Of a DNA stretch of 35,235 bases, positions 15,625 through 23,374 are shown piece after piece; position 1 is the first letter of the stretch; each line of letters starts with the position of its first letter. The stretch comes from Thermoflexales bacterium (GTDB lineage Bacteria > Chloroflexota > Anaerolineae > B4-G1). The position numbers and the translations under genes are program-made. The stretch covers positions 1 through 35,235 of the forward strand of contig SKLM01000115.1 of assembly GCA_007123205.1 (NCBI GenBank), read 5' to 3'. The notes below the pieces were generated by a model. The model saw nothing but the letters and a program-made list of their open reading frames with translations. It did not search any database and had not been told where the DNA came from.

Positions 15625-16029
15625 TCAGAAATCGTACGGCTCCGATCCAAACCCCTCATCCCCTTCGCCCATAAGGTCCGGCATAGACTTCTCGATATCC
15701 TCCGGACTCTCACCTGATTCAAGCCGACCTACCACTTCATCGAACTCGGGGCCGAGATCTTCGCCAGCCTCATCGCTCATCTTGCGCATCCAGCGCCCGA
15801 GGCTCTGGGGGTCGTTCTCGTCGAAATCGGGCAGGCTAGCGGGGTCGGCCAGGTCGTCCAGCCGGCTCTCCTCGGACCTGACAACAAGGACGCGGGACAT
15901 CAGGCGTGTGAGACGTGTCCCCTGGCAATGAGGACAGGCGGGCTCCGCCTCTCGCGCCTGGGTGAAAGTGCGCCAGTAGATCGAGATGCGGCGTTGGCAC
16001 TCGTGACAGAAGTATTCGTAGATTGGCAT
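15625..16029 (-). CDS. FmdB-type zinc ribbon protein
   Basis: This 134-aa protein begins MPIYEYFC, the hallmark of the FmdB/CxxC_CxxC_SSSS putative regulator family. Two CxxC pairs (Cys8-Cys11 and Cys32-Cys35) form a zinc ribbon in the first 45 residues. The remaining 90 residues are acidic, with no recognisable domain, and are longer than in most family members. ATG 16029 has GGGAGG at ideal spacing; an extended frame upstream lacks family similarity. The gene is convergent with tmk and divergent from gmk. The role is unknown; FmdB was named from a formamidase operon and its regulatory function is not firmly established. Confidence 0.85.
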   Translation of the reverse strand: MPIYEYFCHECQRRISIYWRTFTQAREAEPACPHCQGTRLTRLMSRVLVVRSEESRLDDLADPASLPDFDENDPQSLGRWMRKMSDEAGEDLGPEFDEVVGRLESGESPEDIEKSMPDLMGEGDEGFGSEPYDF

Positions 16030-16248
16030 GATCACCTCCCACTTTTCTCGCACCTTGACGATCCGGTTGCCCGTCTGCGGACAGCTCACCGGCTCCCAAT
16101 CCTTTACGTCTCACTAGACGAACGGCTCTTGGCCAGGTCCGAAATTCGGGGCTCGCGACAGACTCAGCAGGACGGGCCGAGCGAGATTCGGTCCACTAAG
16201 ACTACGAATATACCAACTTAACCGACAGACTGCAAGTGGAGGGCAACT

Positions 16249-16869
16249 GTGGACAGAGAGTCCCTGTATGATTTCGAGTCCGAGCCGTTGCTGGTGGTGA
16301 TCTCCGGCCCCTCTGGGGTGGGGAAGGATAGCCTGTTGCAAAGCGTGCAGGAACGCGGCTTTCCGTTCCACTTCGTCGTTACCGTCACGGATCGCCCTCC
16401 CCGCTCGAATGAGGTGCATGGGGAGGATTACTTCTTTGTCTCGACCGCGGAGTTCGAGAAGATGATCGAGGCGGATGAACTGATCGAACACGCAGTGGTC
16501 TACGGGCAGTACAAAGGGGTCCCGAGACAGCAAGTTAGGAAGGCGATAGCCTCGGGCAAGGATGTCATCATGCGGGTGGACGTGCAGGGGGCAGCGACTA
16601 TTGGTGAGATAGCTCCGGAGGCCGTGTTGATCTTCTTGAGCGCGTGTTCAGAGGAGGAGTTGGAGGAGCGATTGCGCGGTCGAGGCGGTGACACGCCGAA
16701 ACAGATCGAGCGCAGGATGGCAACCGCCCGAGAGGAGATGAAGAGACTACCAGAGTTTGACTACGTCGTCATCAACCGGAGTGGAAAGCTGGGCTCCGCG
16801 GTCGATGACGTACTCGCTATCATCAGAGCGGAGCATTGTCGGGTTGACCATCGGAAGGTGACGGTATGA
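16249..16869 (+). CDS. gmk: Guanylate kinase
   Basis: This cytosolic kinase (206 aa) converts GMP to GDP with ATP. The P-loop is GPSGVGKDS (20-28), with Asp after the invariant Lys26 where many bacteria have Gly or Ser. The GMP-binding segment [16 protein letters not shown] (48-63) and GQYKGVPR (86-93) match the family, as does DVQGA (111-115). It has a GTG start with a GGAGGG site 5-6 bp upstream. The stop overlaps the DUF951 start as ATGA, giving a coupled gmk-DUF951-glycosyltransferase run. In many bacteria gmk neighbours rpoZ, but no rpoZ is seen here. Confidence 0.94.
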   Translation: MDRESLYDFESEPLLVVISGPSGVGKDSLLQSVQERGFPFHFVVTVTDRPPRSNEVHGEDYFFVSTAEFEKMIEADELIEHAVVYGQYKGVPRQQVRKAIASGKDVIMRVDVQGAATIGEIAPEAVLIFLSACSEEELEERLRGRGGDTPKQIERRMATAREEMKRLPEFDYVVINRSGKLGSAVDDVLAIIRAEHCRVDHRKVTV

Positions 16870-17072
16870 CGACGGGGGAACCGGTTCGGGACGTACGAGT
16901 CGGGGATCAGGCACGTCTACGCAAGCCACATCCTTGCGGCGGCGACGAGTGGCAGGTGACCCGGATCGGAGCGGACATCGGCCTCCGTTGCCTCACCTGC
17001 GGTCGTCGAGTGATGCTGGCGCGCTCTACGTTCGAGAAACGGGCGAGGTCTGTGTCCAGGCATGATGACTAG
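16866..17072 (+). CDS. DUF951 family small protein
   Basis: This is a 68-aa protein. Residues 11-58 match the DUF951 pattern: [16 protein letters not shown], then [20 protein letters not shown]. Cys24, Cys42 and Cys45 may hold a metal, and the basic beta-rich core suggests nucleic-acid binding; neither is proven. DUF951 genes are widespread in Firmicutes and Chloroflexota, often near translation or chromosome genes. The start overlaps the gmk stop (ATGA) and the end overlaps the next gene by 11 bp. Confidence 0.9.
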   Translation: MTTGEPVRDVRVGDQARLRKPHPCGGDEWQVTRIGADIGLRCLTCGRRVMLARSTFEKRARSVSRHDD

Positions 17073-18231
17073 GCGGGTCATACGAGTATTGGTGGTATTC
17101 CTCAACACAGGCGGAGGCCACCGAAGCGCAGCGGATGCTACAGCCGAGGCGCTGCGAGATCTCTATGGAGACCGCGTTCGTGTGGACGTGGTGGATGTGA
17201 CGCGGGAGTACTTCTCGTGGCCGGTGAGCAAGTTGGATGAGATGTATGAGTGGTTGATCCGAATGCGCGCCTGGCCGTGGGCGATCGTGTACCATCTGAC
17301 CGATGGGGCTCGCCGCTTTGGGTTGGTGGGGCGTGGCGTGGGCTGGTTGACCGGACGCTCGATCGGCCATCTCCTGGCGGAGCATCCTGCTGAGTTAGTG
17401 GTCTGCTGCCATCCTCTCTTGAGGGCACCACTGGCGCGGGGGTTGCGGAGAGCGGGAAAGGGTAGAGGGCTGATCACCCTGGTCACCGACCTGGCCTCAG
17501 GGCACGCGGCATGGTTTGTACCTCCCGGAGAACGGTGGGTCGTGGCCACGGAGGGGACCCGGGGCCGTGCCGCAGCTATGGGGATACCGACGGAGTGCAT
17601 AGAGGTGAGCGGACTGCCAGTAAGGCGCTGCTTCGTCAACGGCGCCCGGAGAGACCCGGTGGCTGCCCGGAGGAGACTGGGGTTGGATCCCGATTCTCCA
17701 GTCGTGCTTCTGATGGGAGGCGCGATGGGGACGGGACCGCTTCTCCAGTTGGTGAGAGCGATGGCCAACAGCGGCCTGTGGGCAGAGTTGGTGGTGATCA
17801 CCGGCCGGAACAAGAGCGTGTATGAGAAGCTGAATTCCTACAAGTGGTCGCTGCCGGTCCATGTTGCGGGCTTCGTCAGCAACCTTCACGAATGGATGGA
17901 GGCAGCAGATATACTGGTGACCAAAGCGGGGCCGGGCACCCTGAGTGAGGCACTGGTGATGGGCCTGCCGATGGTCTTATGCGGTGCGCTTCCGGGCCAG
18001 GAGCGGCCCAACGTGGACTACGTGGTCGCCAACGGCGCCGGCGTGTGGGCACCGACGCCGGCCGAAGCGGCTGAGAGAGTGCAAGAGCTTCTGGAACGGG
18101 ACCGGTCGTCGCTGATGCGGATGGAGGAGCGCGCGCGAATCCTGGCTCAGCCCGATGCGGCACGGCGGGCGGCTCGGGTCATATGGGGAGCAGCCGAGGA
18201 ATGCTCGCTTGACGGGTCATCTGTGATATAA
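17062..18231 (+). CDS. MGDG synthase/UgtP-like glycosyltransferase (GT28)
   Basis: This 389-aa protein belongs to the monogalactosyldiacylglycerol synthase/processive diacylglycerol glucosyltransferase family, which moves a sugar from a UDP-sugar to diacylglycerol at the inner membrane face. The N-terminal acceptor domain starts with [10 protein letters not shown] (15-24), which is diagnostic. The C-terminal donor domain shows [10 protein letters not shown], then [12 protein letters not shown] and [11 protein letters not shown]. The acceptor and sugar cannot be fixed from sequence, but making glycolipid is the best guess. It overlaps DUF951 by 11 bp; ATG 17062 or 17065 could be used. Its stop codon TAA lies inside the -10 box of the next promoter. 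Confidence 0.88.
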   Translation: MMTRRVIRVLVVFLNTGGGHRSAADATAEALRDLYGDRVRVDVVDVTREYFSWPVSKLDEMYEWLIRMRAWPWAIVYHLTDGARRFGLVGRGVGWLTGRSIGHLLAEHPAELVVCCHPLLRAPLARGLRRAGKGRGLITLVTDLASGHAAWFVPPGERWVVATEGTRGRAAAMGIPTECIEVSGLPVRRCFVNGARRDPVAARRRLGLDPDSPVVLLMGGAMGTGPLLQLVRAMANSGLWAELVVITGRNKSVYEKLNSYKWSLPVHVAGFVSNLHEWMEAADILVTKAGPGTLSEALVMGLPMVLCGALPGQERPNVDYVVANGAGVWAPTPAEAAERVQELLERDRSSLMRMEERARILAQPDAARRAARVIWGAAEECSLDGSSVI

Positions 18232-18232
18232 T
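18224..18232 (+). promoter_or_regulatory. Extended -10 promoter before the small membrane protein
   Basis: TGA-TATAAT (18224-18232) is a perfect -10 box with the TGn extension. The only TTGAC-like box (18209-18214) is just 12 bp upstream, too close for a standard -35, so the extended -10 probably acts alone. The -10 overlaps the stop codon of the preceding glycosyltransferase gene. Confidence 0.5.
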
Positions 18233-18270
18233 CGCTCAACGGCAAACAATCCAGCATCGGGAGGGAGTCC

Positions 18271-18633
18271 ATGGAGAGGAAGTTTCGAGTTCTTCGCATC
18301 GTCGGTACACTGTGGAAGGTCGTGGCCTGGGTCGTTCTTATCGGCGGAATCCTGACCGCCATCGGCGTCCTGCTGGCAGGAATCCTGGGCGGCGGAGGGA
18401 TCCTTCTGCGGGAGTTGGGGGTGGGACCTGGCACCCTGTCGGCAGCAGGGATATTGGGGGGGATCGCCGGCTTCGTCGTGGCCGTAATCGGAGCTGTGAT
18501 CACATTCTTCCTGTACTACGCGGTAGGCGAGCTGATCTATTTACTGCTCGCCATCGAGGAGAATACTCGTCAGTGGCGGCAAGGAGGAGAGCGCCAAGCC
18601 CGGGCGCAAGCTCCACCCCCCTCACCAGAATAG
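18271..18633 (+). CDS. Small membrane protein, unknown function
   Basis: This 120-aa protein has two long hydrophobic stretches (about residues 14-45 and 55-95) rich in Gly and Ile, then a hydrophilic tail of about 25 residues that is Gln/Arg/Pro-rich. The pattern suggests a two- or three-helix membrane protein with both ends in the cytoplasm. I do not recognise the family. It has a strong GGGAGGGAG ribosome-binding site and its own extended -10 promoter. It is the last plus-strand gene before convergent purA. Confidence 0.7.
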   Translation: MERKFRVLRIVGTLWKVVAWVVLIGGILTAIGVLLAGILGGGGILLRELGVGPGTLSAAGILGGIAGFVVAVIGAVITFFLYYAVGELIYLLLAIEENTRQWRQGGERQARAQAPPPSPE

Positions 18634-18697
18634 CCAGCGCGGTAGTCCACACCGCCGTCAGGCCTGAGTACCAGGACTGATGACCAAAGAGGTGAAG

Positions 18698-18733
18698 GCG
18701 TGGCCCCCTCCGCCTCTCGAGCAGGGGCCACGC
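18698..18733 (-). terminator. Perfect 10-bp hairpin between convergent genes (purA terminator)
   Basis: GCGTGGCCCC (18698-18707) pairs with GGGGCCACGC (18724-18733). Read from purA on the minus strand, the stem is followed by CTTCACCTCTTT, moderately T-rich. It lies 30 bp past the purA stop and 65 bp past the membrane-protein stop, so it may work in both directions. Confidence 0.6.
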
Positions 18734-18762
18734 GCCGGTGGGAGATCGCGCCTACCCGCCGA

Positions 18763-20040
18763 CTAGACGACGGCTTGTTCACGCCTAGGGCCGACCCCGA
18801 TGAAGGTGATGGGCACGCCGCTCCAGCCCTCTACCAGGGCCACATAATCGCGCGCCGCTTTGGGCAGGTCCGCCCTGCGGCGGACGTCGGAAATATCCGC
18901 CTCCCAGCCGGGGAGATCCTCATAGACCGGTTCCCAATGGGCCAGCGACTCAGCCCCGAACTCCGCCGGGAAGTGGTCGACCTGAGCCCCATCTCGAGCA
19001 TAAGCAACCGCCACTTTGAGGTTCTCCAACCCGCTGAGCACATCCAGCTTGGTCAACGCGAGCTCATCCAGACCGTTGACACGTGCTGCGTAACGCACAA
19101 TGGGCAGGTCGAGCCAGCCACAGCGGCGGGGGCGACCGGTCGTCGTTCCAAACTCGTTGCCCACCTCCCGTATCCTATCACCGGTTTCGTCCAACAGCTC
19201 GGTGGGGAAGGGGCCCTGACCGACGCGAGTGGTGTATGCCTTGACAACGCCAACAACACGGGAGATCTGCTTGGGCCCGAAACCCAGACCGGTGGTGGCG
19301 CCCCCTGCGATGGTCGAGGAGCTGGTGACGAAGGGGTATGTGCCGTGGTCGAGATCGAGGAGCAGCCCTTGGGCTCCTTCACATAGCACGCTGGCCCCGG
19401 CCTCCAACGCCTCGCCGATCAAAGCGGATCCATCGACAAGGTGGGGCGCGAGTCTTTCGGCATACCGTCTGTACGTGCGCGCGGTCTCATCGACGGAGAG
19501 GGGCTGGACATCGAACTGAGCCAGGCGCCGATTATGGTCTGCGACGCGCTCGGTCACCCGGCTGGCGAATTCGACTGGATCCGACATCTCTCCTGCGCGC
19601 AGGTTGACCCGTTTAGCCTTATCGGCATAGGTGGGCCCGATACCGCGCTTGGTGGTACCGATGGCTTCCTCCCCCAGGGAGGCCTCGCGCGCGCCGTCCA
19701 GAGCACGATGGGTGGGGAGTATGATGTGCGCGGCAGCACTGATCTTGAGGCGAGATGGGCCCACGTCGGCGCCGATGGCGTTGAGTTGATCCATCTCGGA
19801 GATCAGACGCTCCGGATTAAGGACCACGCCGGCCCCTATGAGGAGCTTCAGATGGGAGTACAGGACACCCGAGGGTACGAGATGCAGCTGCAGCGTGTAC
19901 CCTTCAGCCACTACGGTGTGCCCGGCATTGTCCCCCCCGTTGAAGCGGGCGACGATGCTGGCGCTCCCCGCTAGACCGTCGACCACACGCCCCTTGCCCT
20001 CGTCACCCCATTGAGTCCCAACCACGACAGTAGCCGCCAT
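18763..20040 (-). CDS. purA: Adenylosuccinate synthetase
   Basis: This enzyme (425 aa) condenses IMP and aspartate with GTP to adenylosuccinate, the first committed step from IMP to AMP. The N-terminal signature QWGDEGKG (10-17) contains the catalytic Asp13, and NAGHT contains His41, both at the standard positions. GIGPTYADKAKR matches the second signature. The usual RFQGGNNAGHT reads RFNGGDNAGHT, a mild variant. The length is normal. ATG 20040 is supported by GGAGGA a few bp upstream. It has its own promoter, back to back with that of the PEP/pyruvate-binding gene, and a hairpin after the stop. Confidence 0.96.
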   Translation of the reverse strand: MAATVVVGTQWGDEGKGRVVDGLAGSASIVARFNGGDNAGHTVVAEGYTLQLHLVPSGVLYSHLKLLIGAGVVLNPERLISEMDQLNAIGADVGPSRLKISAAAHIILPTHRALDGAREASLGEEAIGTTKRGIGPTYADKAKRVNLRAGEMSDPVEFASRVTERVADHNRRLAQFDVQPLSVDETARTYRRYAERLAPHLVDGSALIGEALEAGASVLCEGAQGLLLDLDHGTYPFVTSSSTIAGGATTGLGFGPKQISRVVGVVKAYTTRVGQGPFPTELLDETGDRIREVGNEFGTTTGRPRRCGWLDLPIVRYAARVNGLDELALTKLDVLSGLENLKVAVAYARDGAQVDHFPAEFGAESLAHWEPVYEDLPGWEADISDVRRRADLPKAARDYVALVEGWSGVPITFIGVGPRREQAVV

Positions 20041-20106
20041 CAGATATCCTCCTCGGATCGTGTCAAGCCAGGATGAACGCCCTGAAGCCAGGGACGCCCG
20101 AGGCCA

Positions 20107-20135
20107 ATAATACAGTAATCGGAGGATGCCGTCAA
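20107..20135 (-). promoter_or_regulatory. purA promoter
   Basis: On the minus strand, TTGACG (complement of 20130-20135) and TATTAT (complement of 20107-20112) are 17 bp apart. The predicted start of transcription is about 60 bp before the purA ATG. Confidence 0.7.
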
Positions 20136-20154
20136 TCTCGATGCGCCGATGAAG

Positions 20155-20182
20155 TTGACGGTGTAGGGGAGCACGGTATACT
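20155..20182 (+). promoter_or_regulatory. Promoter of the PEP/pyruvate-binding gene
   Basis: TTGACG (20155-20160) and TATACT (20177-20182) are 16 bp apart. The two divergent -35 boxes here (purA and this gene) are separated by only 19 bp, so the genes could share a regulator. The predicted start of transcription also rules out translation starts upstream of about 20190. Confidence 0.7.
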
Positions 20183-20222
20183 CCGAGCTGAAAAAGAAAG
20201 GCGGTCGGCAGGAGTGAATGGG

Positions 20223-22544
20223 ATGGATCCTCAACCAGCGAAGATACCAGAAGTCCTCGAGCTGTACCTGCAGCTTTCCCAATATCCGATCTTGTCGCAT
20301 CGCATACGCGATCGGATGCGGCAAGAGCTGTTCCGGCGCGGGGTTATCAGCCGGGAGGCCTTTGAGGAAGAGGCGAAGCAGAAGGCCGTGGTTTCGCAGA
20401 GGCGAGAAGGGCTGCAGGATCCGTTTGCTGAGGAATCGATGGATGTGTGGAAGGCGCGATTGGAGCAGATCCGGGATCACCTGACAGACTTCTATTTCGC
20501 CTACAACCTCCCACACAGCCTGTTCGAGGAGATCGTCCGCGACGTGGTCGCGCAAGAGGCTCCACTCCCGCCAGGATCACTCTCCTTCAATCCGGAGCTT
20601 GCGCCTCAAAGTATGCTGCTGGCACAGGCCAAGGAGTACGCCGCGCTTCCCACCGATCAGCAACAGGAGATCTTCCATCATCTGAAGGAGATCACGGTGG
20701 TGTTGACCAAGAGCATGGTCAGCGATCAGATGGCGTTTGTCGGTCTCGCGAAGGACTACTTCGAGCCGGCCGACTTTGAGCAGATAGCTGAGCGGCGGAT
20801 TGGCCGGGGCAAGATCGGTGGTAAAGCGGCAGGGATGATGCTGGCCTGGAAGATGCTGCAGTGCGAGCTGACGGGGGATCTGCGGGACTTGGTCCAGCGG
20901 GTGGTGATACCTGACTCCTACTTCGTCGGCGCAGATGTCTTCTACGACTTTCTTGCCGTCAATGAGCTCGCCGAGTCGGTGAATCAGAAGTACAAGACGG
21001 AGGAGGAAGTCCGATCGGACTACCCGCACATCCAAGAGGCCTATGTGAGAGGAAGGTTTCCCGACCACGTGGTGTTGGGCCTGCAGGCACTGATGGATGA
21101 GGTGGGGCGTGCGCCGCTTGTCGTGCGGTCCTCTAGTCTTCTGGAGGACAACTTCGGCTTCTCGTTCGCGGGCAAGTACGATAGCTTCTTCTGCCCCAAC
21201 CAAGGCACTCGGGAGGAGAATCGGGAAGCGTTGACCGGGGCTATTCGACGCGTGTACGCCAGCGTTTTCAGTCCCGATGCTCTCCTGTATCGGAAGCGGA
21301 TGGGGCTGGTAGACTATGACGAGCGAATGGCCATTCTTATCCAGAAGGTACAGGGGGAGCGGTATGGTGACTACTTCTTCCCGATGGTGGCCGGCGTCGG
21401 CCTAAGCCGGAATCCGTACCGCTGGAGCAGGCGGATTCGACCGGAAGATGGGTTGCTGCGCCTGGTGTGGGGATTGGGAACGCGCGCGGTGGATCGCGTT
21501 GCCCGGGATCATCCGCGAATGGTGGCGCTGAGCCATCCGAACCTCAGACCTGAGACCAATGCCGAGGAGATCCGCAAGTACTCACAGCACTTCGTAGATC
21601 TGATCGACCTTGAGGGGAATGCTTTCAGAACCCTTCCGGTGGGGGATCTGCTGCAGCACGGTTATCCACATATACGATTGGTGGCATCAGAGGACAAGGG
21701 GAGCTATCTCCAGCCTGTTTACGCGCCGGGGGGTATGAACAACCCGCGATTCGTGCTCACCTTCGCTGAGCTGCTTAAGAATCAGGAGTTCGTGTCGCTG
21801 ATGCAGGGGGTGGTTCAGAAGCTGGAGGAGCACTACGGGAGACCCGTAGACATAGAATTCACGGTTGAGGCCTCGCGGGAGACAGGAGGGGGATTCACGC
21901 TCCACCTGCTCCAGTGCCGCCCGCAAAGCTGGTTCGAGGGGGGAATCTCGATAGATGTTCCGGTGGAGGACGTACCAGAGAGTGATATCCTCTTCTTCAG
22001 CCAGCGAATGGTACCGCACGGAAAAGTCACCAGGATCCGCTACATCGTGTACGTAGACCCAGCTCAATACGATCGGGCCCCGGATCACAGCACCAGACTG
22101 GAAGTCGCGCGAGCGGTGGGGCGACTGAACAGGCGGCTGGCAGGCGAGAGGTTCATCCTGATGGGCCCTGGACGCTGGGGGACAAGCAACGTTGAACTGG
22201 GACTCAAGGTCAGCTACTCCGAGATACATAACGCCCGGGCGCTGGTTGAGATCGCTCGGACCGGCAGAGAGGGCGCCCCAGAAGTCTCCTACGGCACCCA
22301 CTTCTTCCAGGATCTGGTTGAGTCTCAGATCTACCCCATGCCCCTCTATCTGGGTGACCCGGCTACGATGTTTAACCGCCGGTTGCTGGACGAGGCTCCG
22401 AATCTCCTGGCGGAGCTGCTGCCCGAGGACGCTGCACTGTCGCAGTATGTCAAGGTGATAGACGTTCCGGCGATAGCAGACGGGCGCCACGTTGACCTGC
22501 TGATGGACAGCATCGAGGACAAAGGGCTGGCGTACCTGCGGTAG
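20223..22544 (+). CDS. PEP/pyruvate-binding (PPDK_N domain) protein
   Basis: This 773-aa protein has a PEP/pyruvate-dikinase ATP-grasp-like domain. Diagnostic parts are RGKIGGKAAGM (about 195-205), VVRSSSLLEDN with Arg302, and FSFAGKYDSFF. A second conserved segment near residue 647 reads MGPGRWGTSN. The mobile phosphohistidine domain (a TSHxA-type motif) and the C-terminal PEP barrel of true PEP synthase or PPDK are not visible, so it is unlikely to be a complete dikinase. Its own substrate is unknown. ATG 20223 is used because GGAG lies 8 bp upstream and the promoter at 20155-20182 excludes earlier starts; GTG 20214 is possible. It stands alone as a single gene. Confidence 0.8.
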   Translation: MDPQPAKIPEVLELYLQLSQYPILSHRIRDRMRQELFRRGVISREAFEEEAKQKAVVSQRREGLQDPFAEESMDVWKARLEQIRDHLTDFYFAYNLPHSLFEEIVRDVVAQEAPLPPGSLSFNPELAPQSMLLAQAKEYAALPTDQQQEIFHHLKEITVVLTKSMVSDQMAFVGLAKDYFEPADFEQIAERRIGRGKIGGKAAGMMLAWKMLQCELTGDLRDLVQRVVIPDSYFVGADVFYDFLAVNELAESVNQKYKTEEEVRSDYPHIQEAYVRGRFPDHVVLGLQALMDEVGRAPLVVRSSSLLEDNFGFSFAGKYDSFFCPNQGTREENREALTGAIRRVYASVFSPDALLYRKRMGLVDYDERMAILIQKVQGERYGDYFFPMVAGVGLSRNPYRWSRRIRPEDGLLRLVWGLGTRAVDRVARDHPRMVALSHPNLRPETNAEEIRKYSQHFVDLIDLEGNAFRTLPVGDLLQHGYPHIRLVASEDKGSYLQPVYAPGGMNNPRFVLTFAELLKNQEFVSLMQGVVQKLEEHYGRPVDIEFTVEASRETGGGFTLHLLQCRPQSWFEGGISIDVPVEDVPESDILFFSQRMVPHGKVTRIRYIVYVDPAQYDRAPDHSTRLEVARAVGRLNRRLAGERFILMGPGRWGTSNVELGLKVSYSEIHNARALVEIARTGREGAPEVSYGTHFFQDLVESQIYPMPLYLGDPATMFNRRLLDEAPNLLAELLPEDAALSQYVKVIDVPAIADGRHVDLLMDSIEDKGLAYLR

Positions 22545-23230
22545 CGGTAGGAACCCCTTGGACCCAGCGCACAGCCCTGCTTGGAGGTCTTCTCGGTCAC
22601 TCTGTCGGGAGGCCGTGTGCGCGAAGGCGTGGGCTCGACAGATGGGAAGGTGATGAGATGTCGCTGCCCTGTTCGACACTGCCGGGGGTTGAGAGCCTCG
22701 CGGGCTGTCCGTTGACCGATCCCGGCACGGGTGCCAGGGTTCCTCAGCTGTTCGGACGGAGGCCTGCTGCTGAGACACTCCAGCCGCAGCGCGAGCGACC
22801 CGCATTCTGAGTGGGGCGCGGCCTGGCTGGGCACCCTGGGCAGCGTGGCTACCTGGGGATGACGGGAATGCGAGAGCTGGTTGGCGTGCGGCCGATGGGC
22901 CCGCGTTCAGAGACCGGGGCATCGGCCCAGCCGGCTGCCTGCGGCAGCGGGCGGGTCACAGACCCGCCCGAAGCGAGGGTCGGGGGTTGGCGGGCGGCCA
23001 ACGATGGAGATCCCTCGTCGCTGCCGCTCCTCGGGATGACAGGTGGGGCGGGTCTTGGATTCTGAGTGGGGCGCGGCCTGGCTGGGCACCCTGGGCAGCG
23101 TGGTTAGCGACATCTTCGAGGAGTTCCGGGCTTGGCGGTTGTGAGGTTTCGTGAACACCAGACAGGAGGATGGAAGAGGGTGCCCAACGCCGAAGTGGAC
23201 ATCCGGGTGATCACCGGCAAGGTCTTCACC
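22545..23230. repeat. Gene-free repeat-rich spacer before rpoC
   Basis: A 45-bp perfect direct repeat occupies 22804-22848 and 23059-23103. Between them is a third copy of the GGCGGGTC hairpin family, with a 10-bp stem (22948-22957 with 22961-22970) and loop ACA. Its flanks resemble the copies at 1-204. No gene, tRNA or stable RNA was recognised. A 25-codon frame at 23180-23257 is discussed under rejected items. Confidence 0.7.
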
Positions 23231-23258
23231 TTGACAAAAGGGCAGAAGGCCCTATAAT
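23231..23258 (+). promoter_or_regulatory. Near-perfect promoter of rpoC
   Basis: Both hexamers match consensus exactly: TTGACA (23231-23236) and TATAAT (23253-23258), spaced 16 bp. It is the strongest promoter in the window and shows that rpoC is transcribed on its own, with a leader of about 110 nt. Confidence 0.85.
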
Positions 23259-23285
23259 ATAGGTTTGCGGTTAGACCGGCACTCT

Positions 23286-23345
23286 AGCGTAGACGTGTGG
23301 TGCGAAGCGCTGAAGGCTTCTGGGGCTCAGCGCTTCTTCTACGCT
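23286..23345 (+). promoter_or_regulatory. Nested perfect hairpin in the rpoC leader
   Basis: An outer 8-bp stem (23286-23293 with 23338-23345) encloses an inner 10-bp stem (23304-23313 with 23327-23336) and a 13-nt loop. The left arm has a 10-nt internal bulge (23294-23303) against a single base on the right. There is no T tract, so it is not a terminator. It ends about 20 nt before the ribosome-binding site and could bind a protein or control mRNA stability. Confidence 0.6.
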
Positions 23346-23374
23346 GGCGGGCTCCCTAGAAAACAGGAAGGGTG

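Noticed and set aside
23180-23257. A 25-codon frame (GTG start) upstream of rpoC with protein-like composition
   Set aside because: It ends inside the rpoC -10 box and lies upstream of the predicted transcript start, so it cannot be a leader peptide; it may be a gene remnant, but there is nothing to support that.
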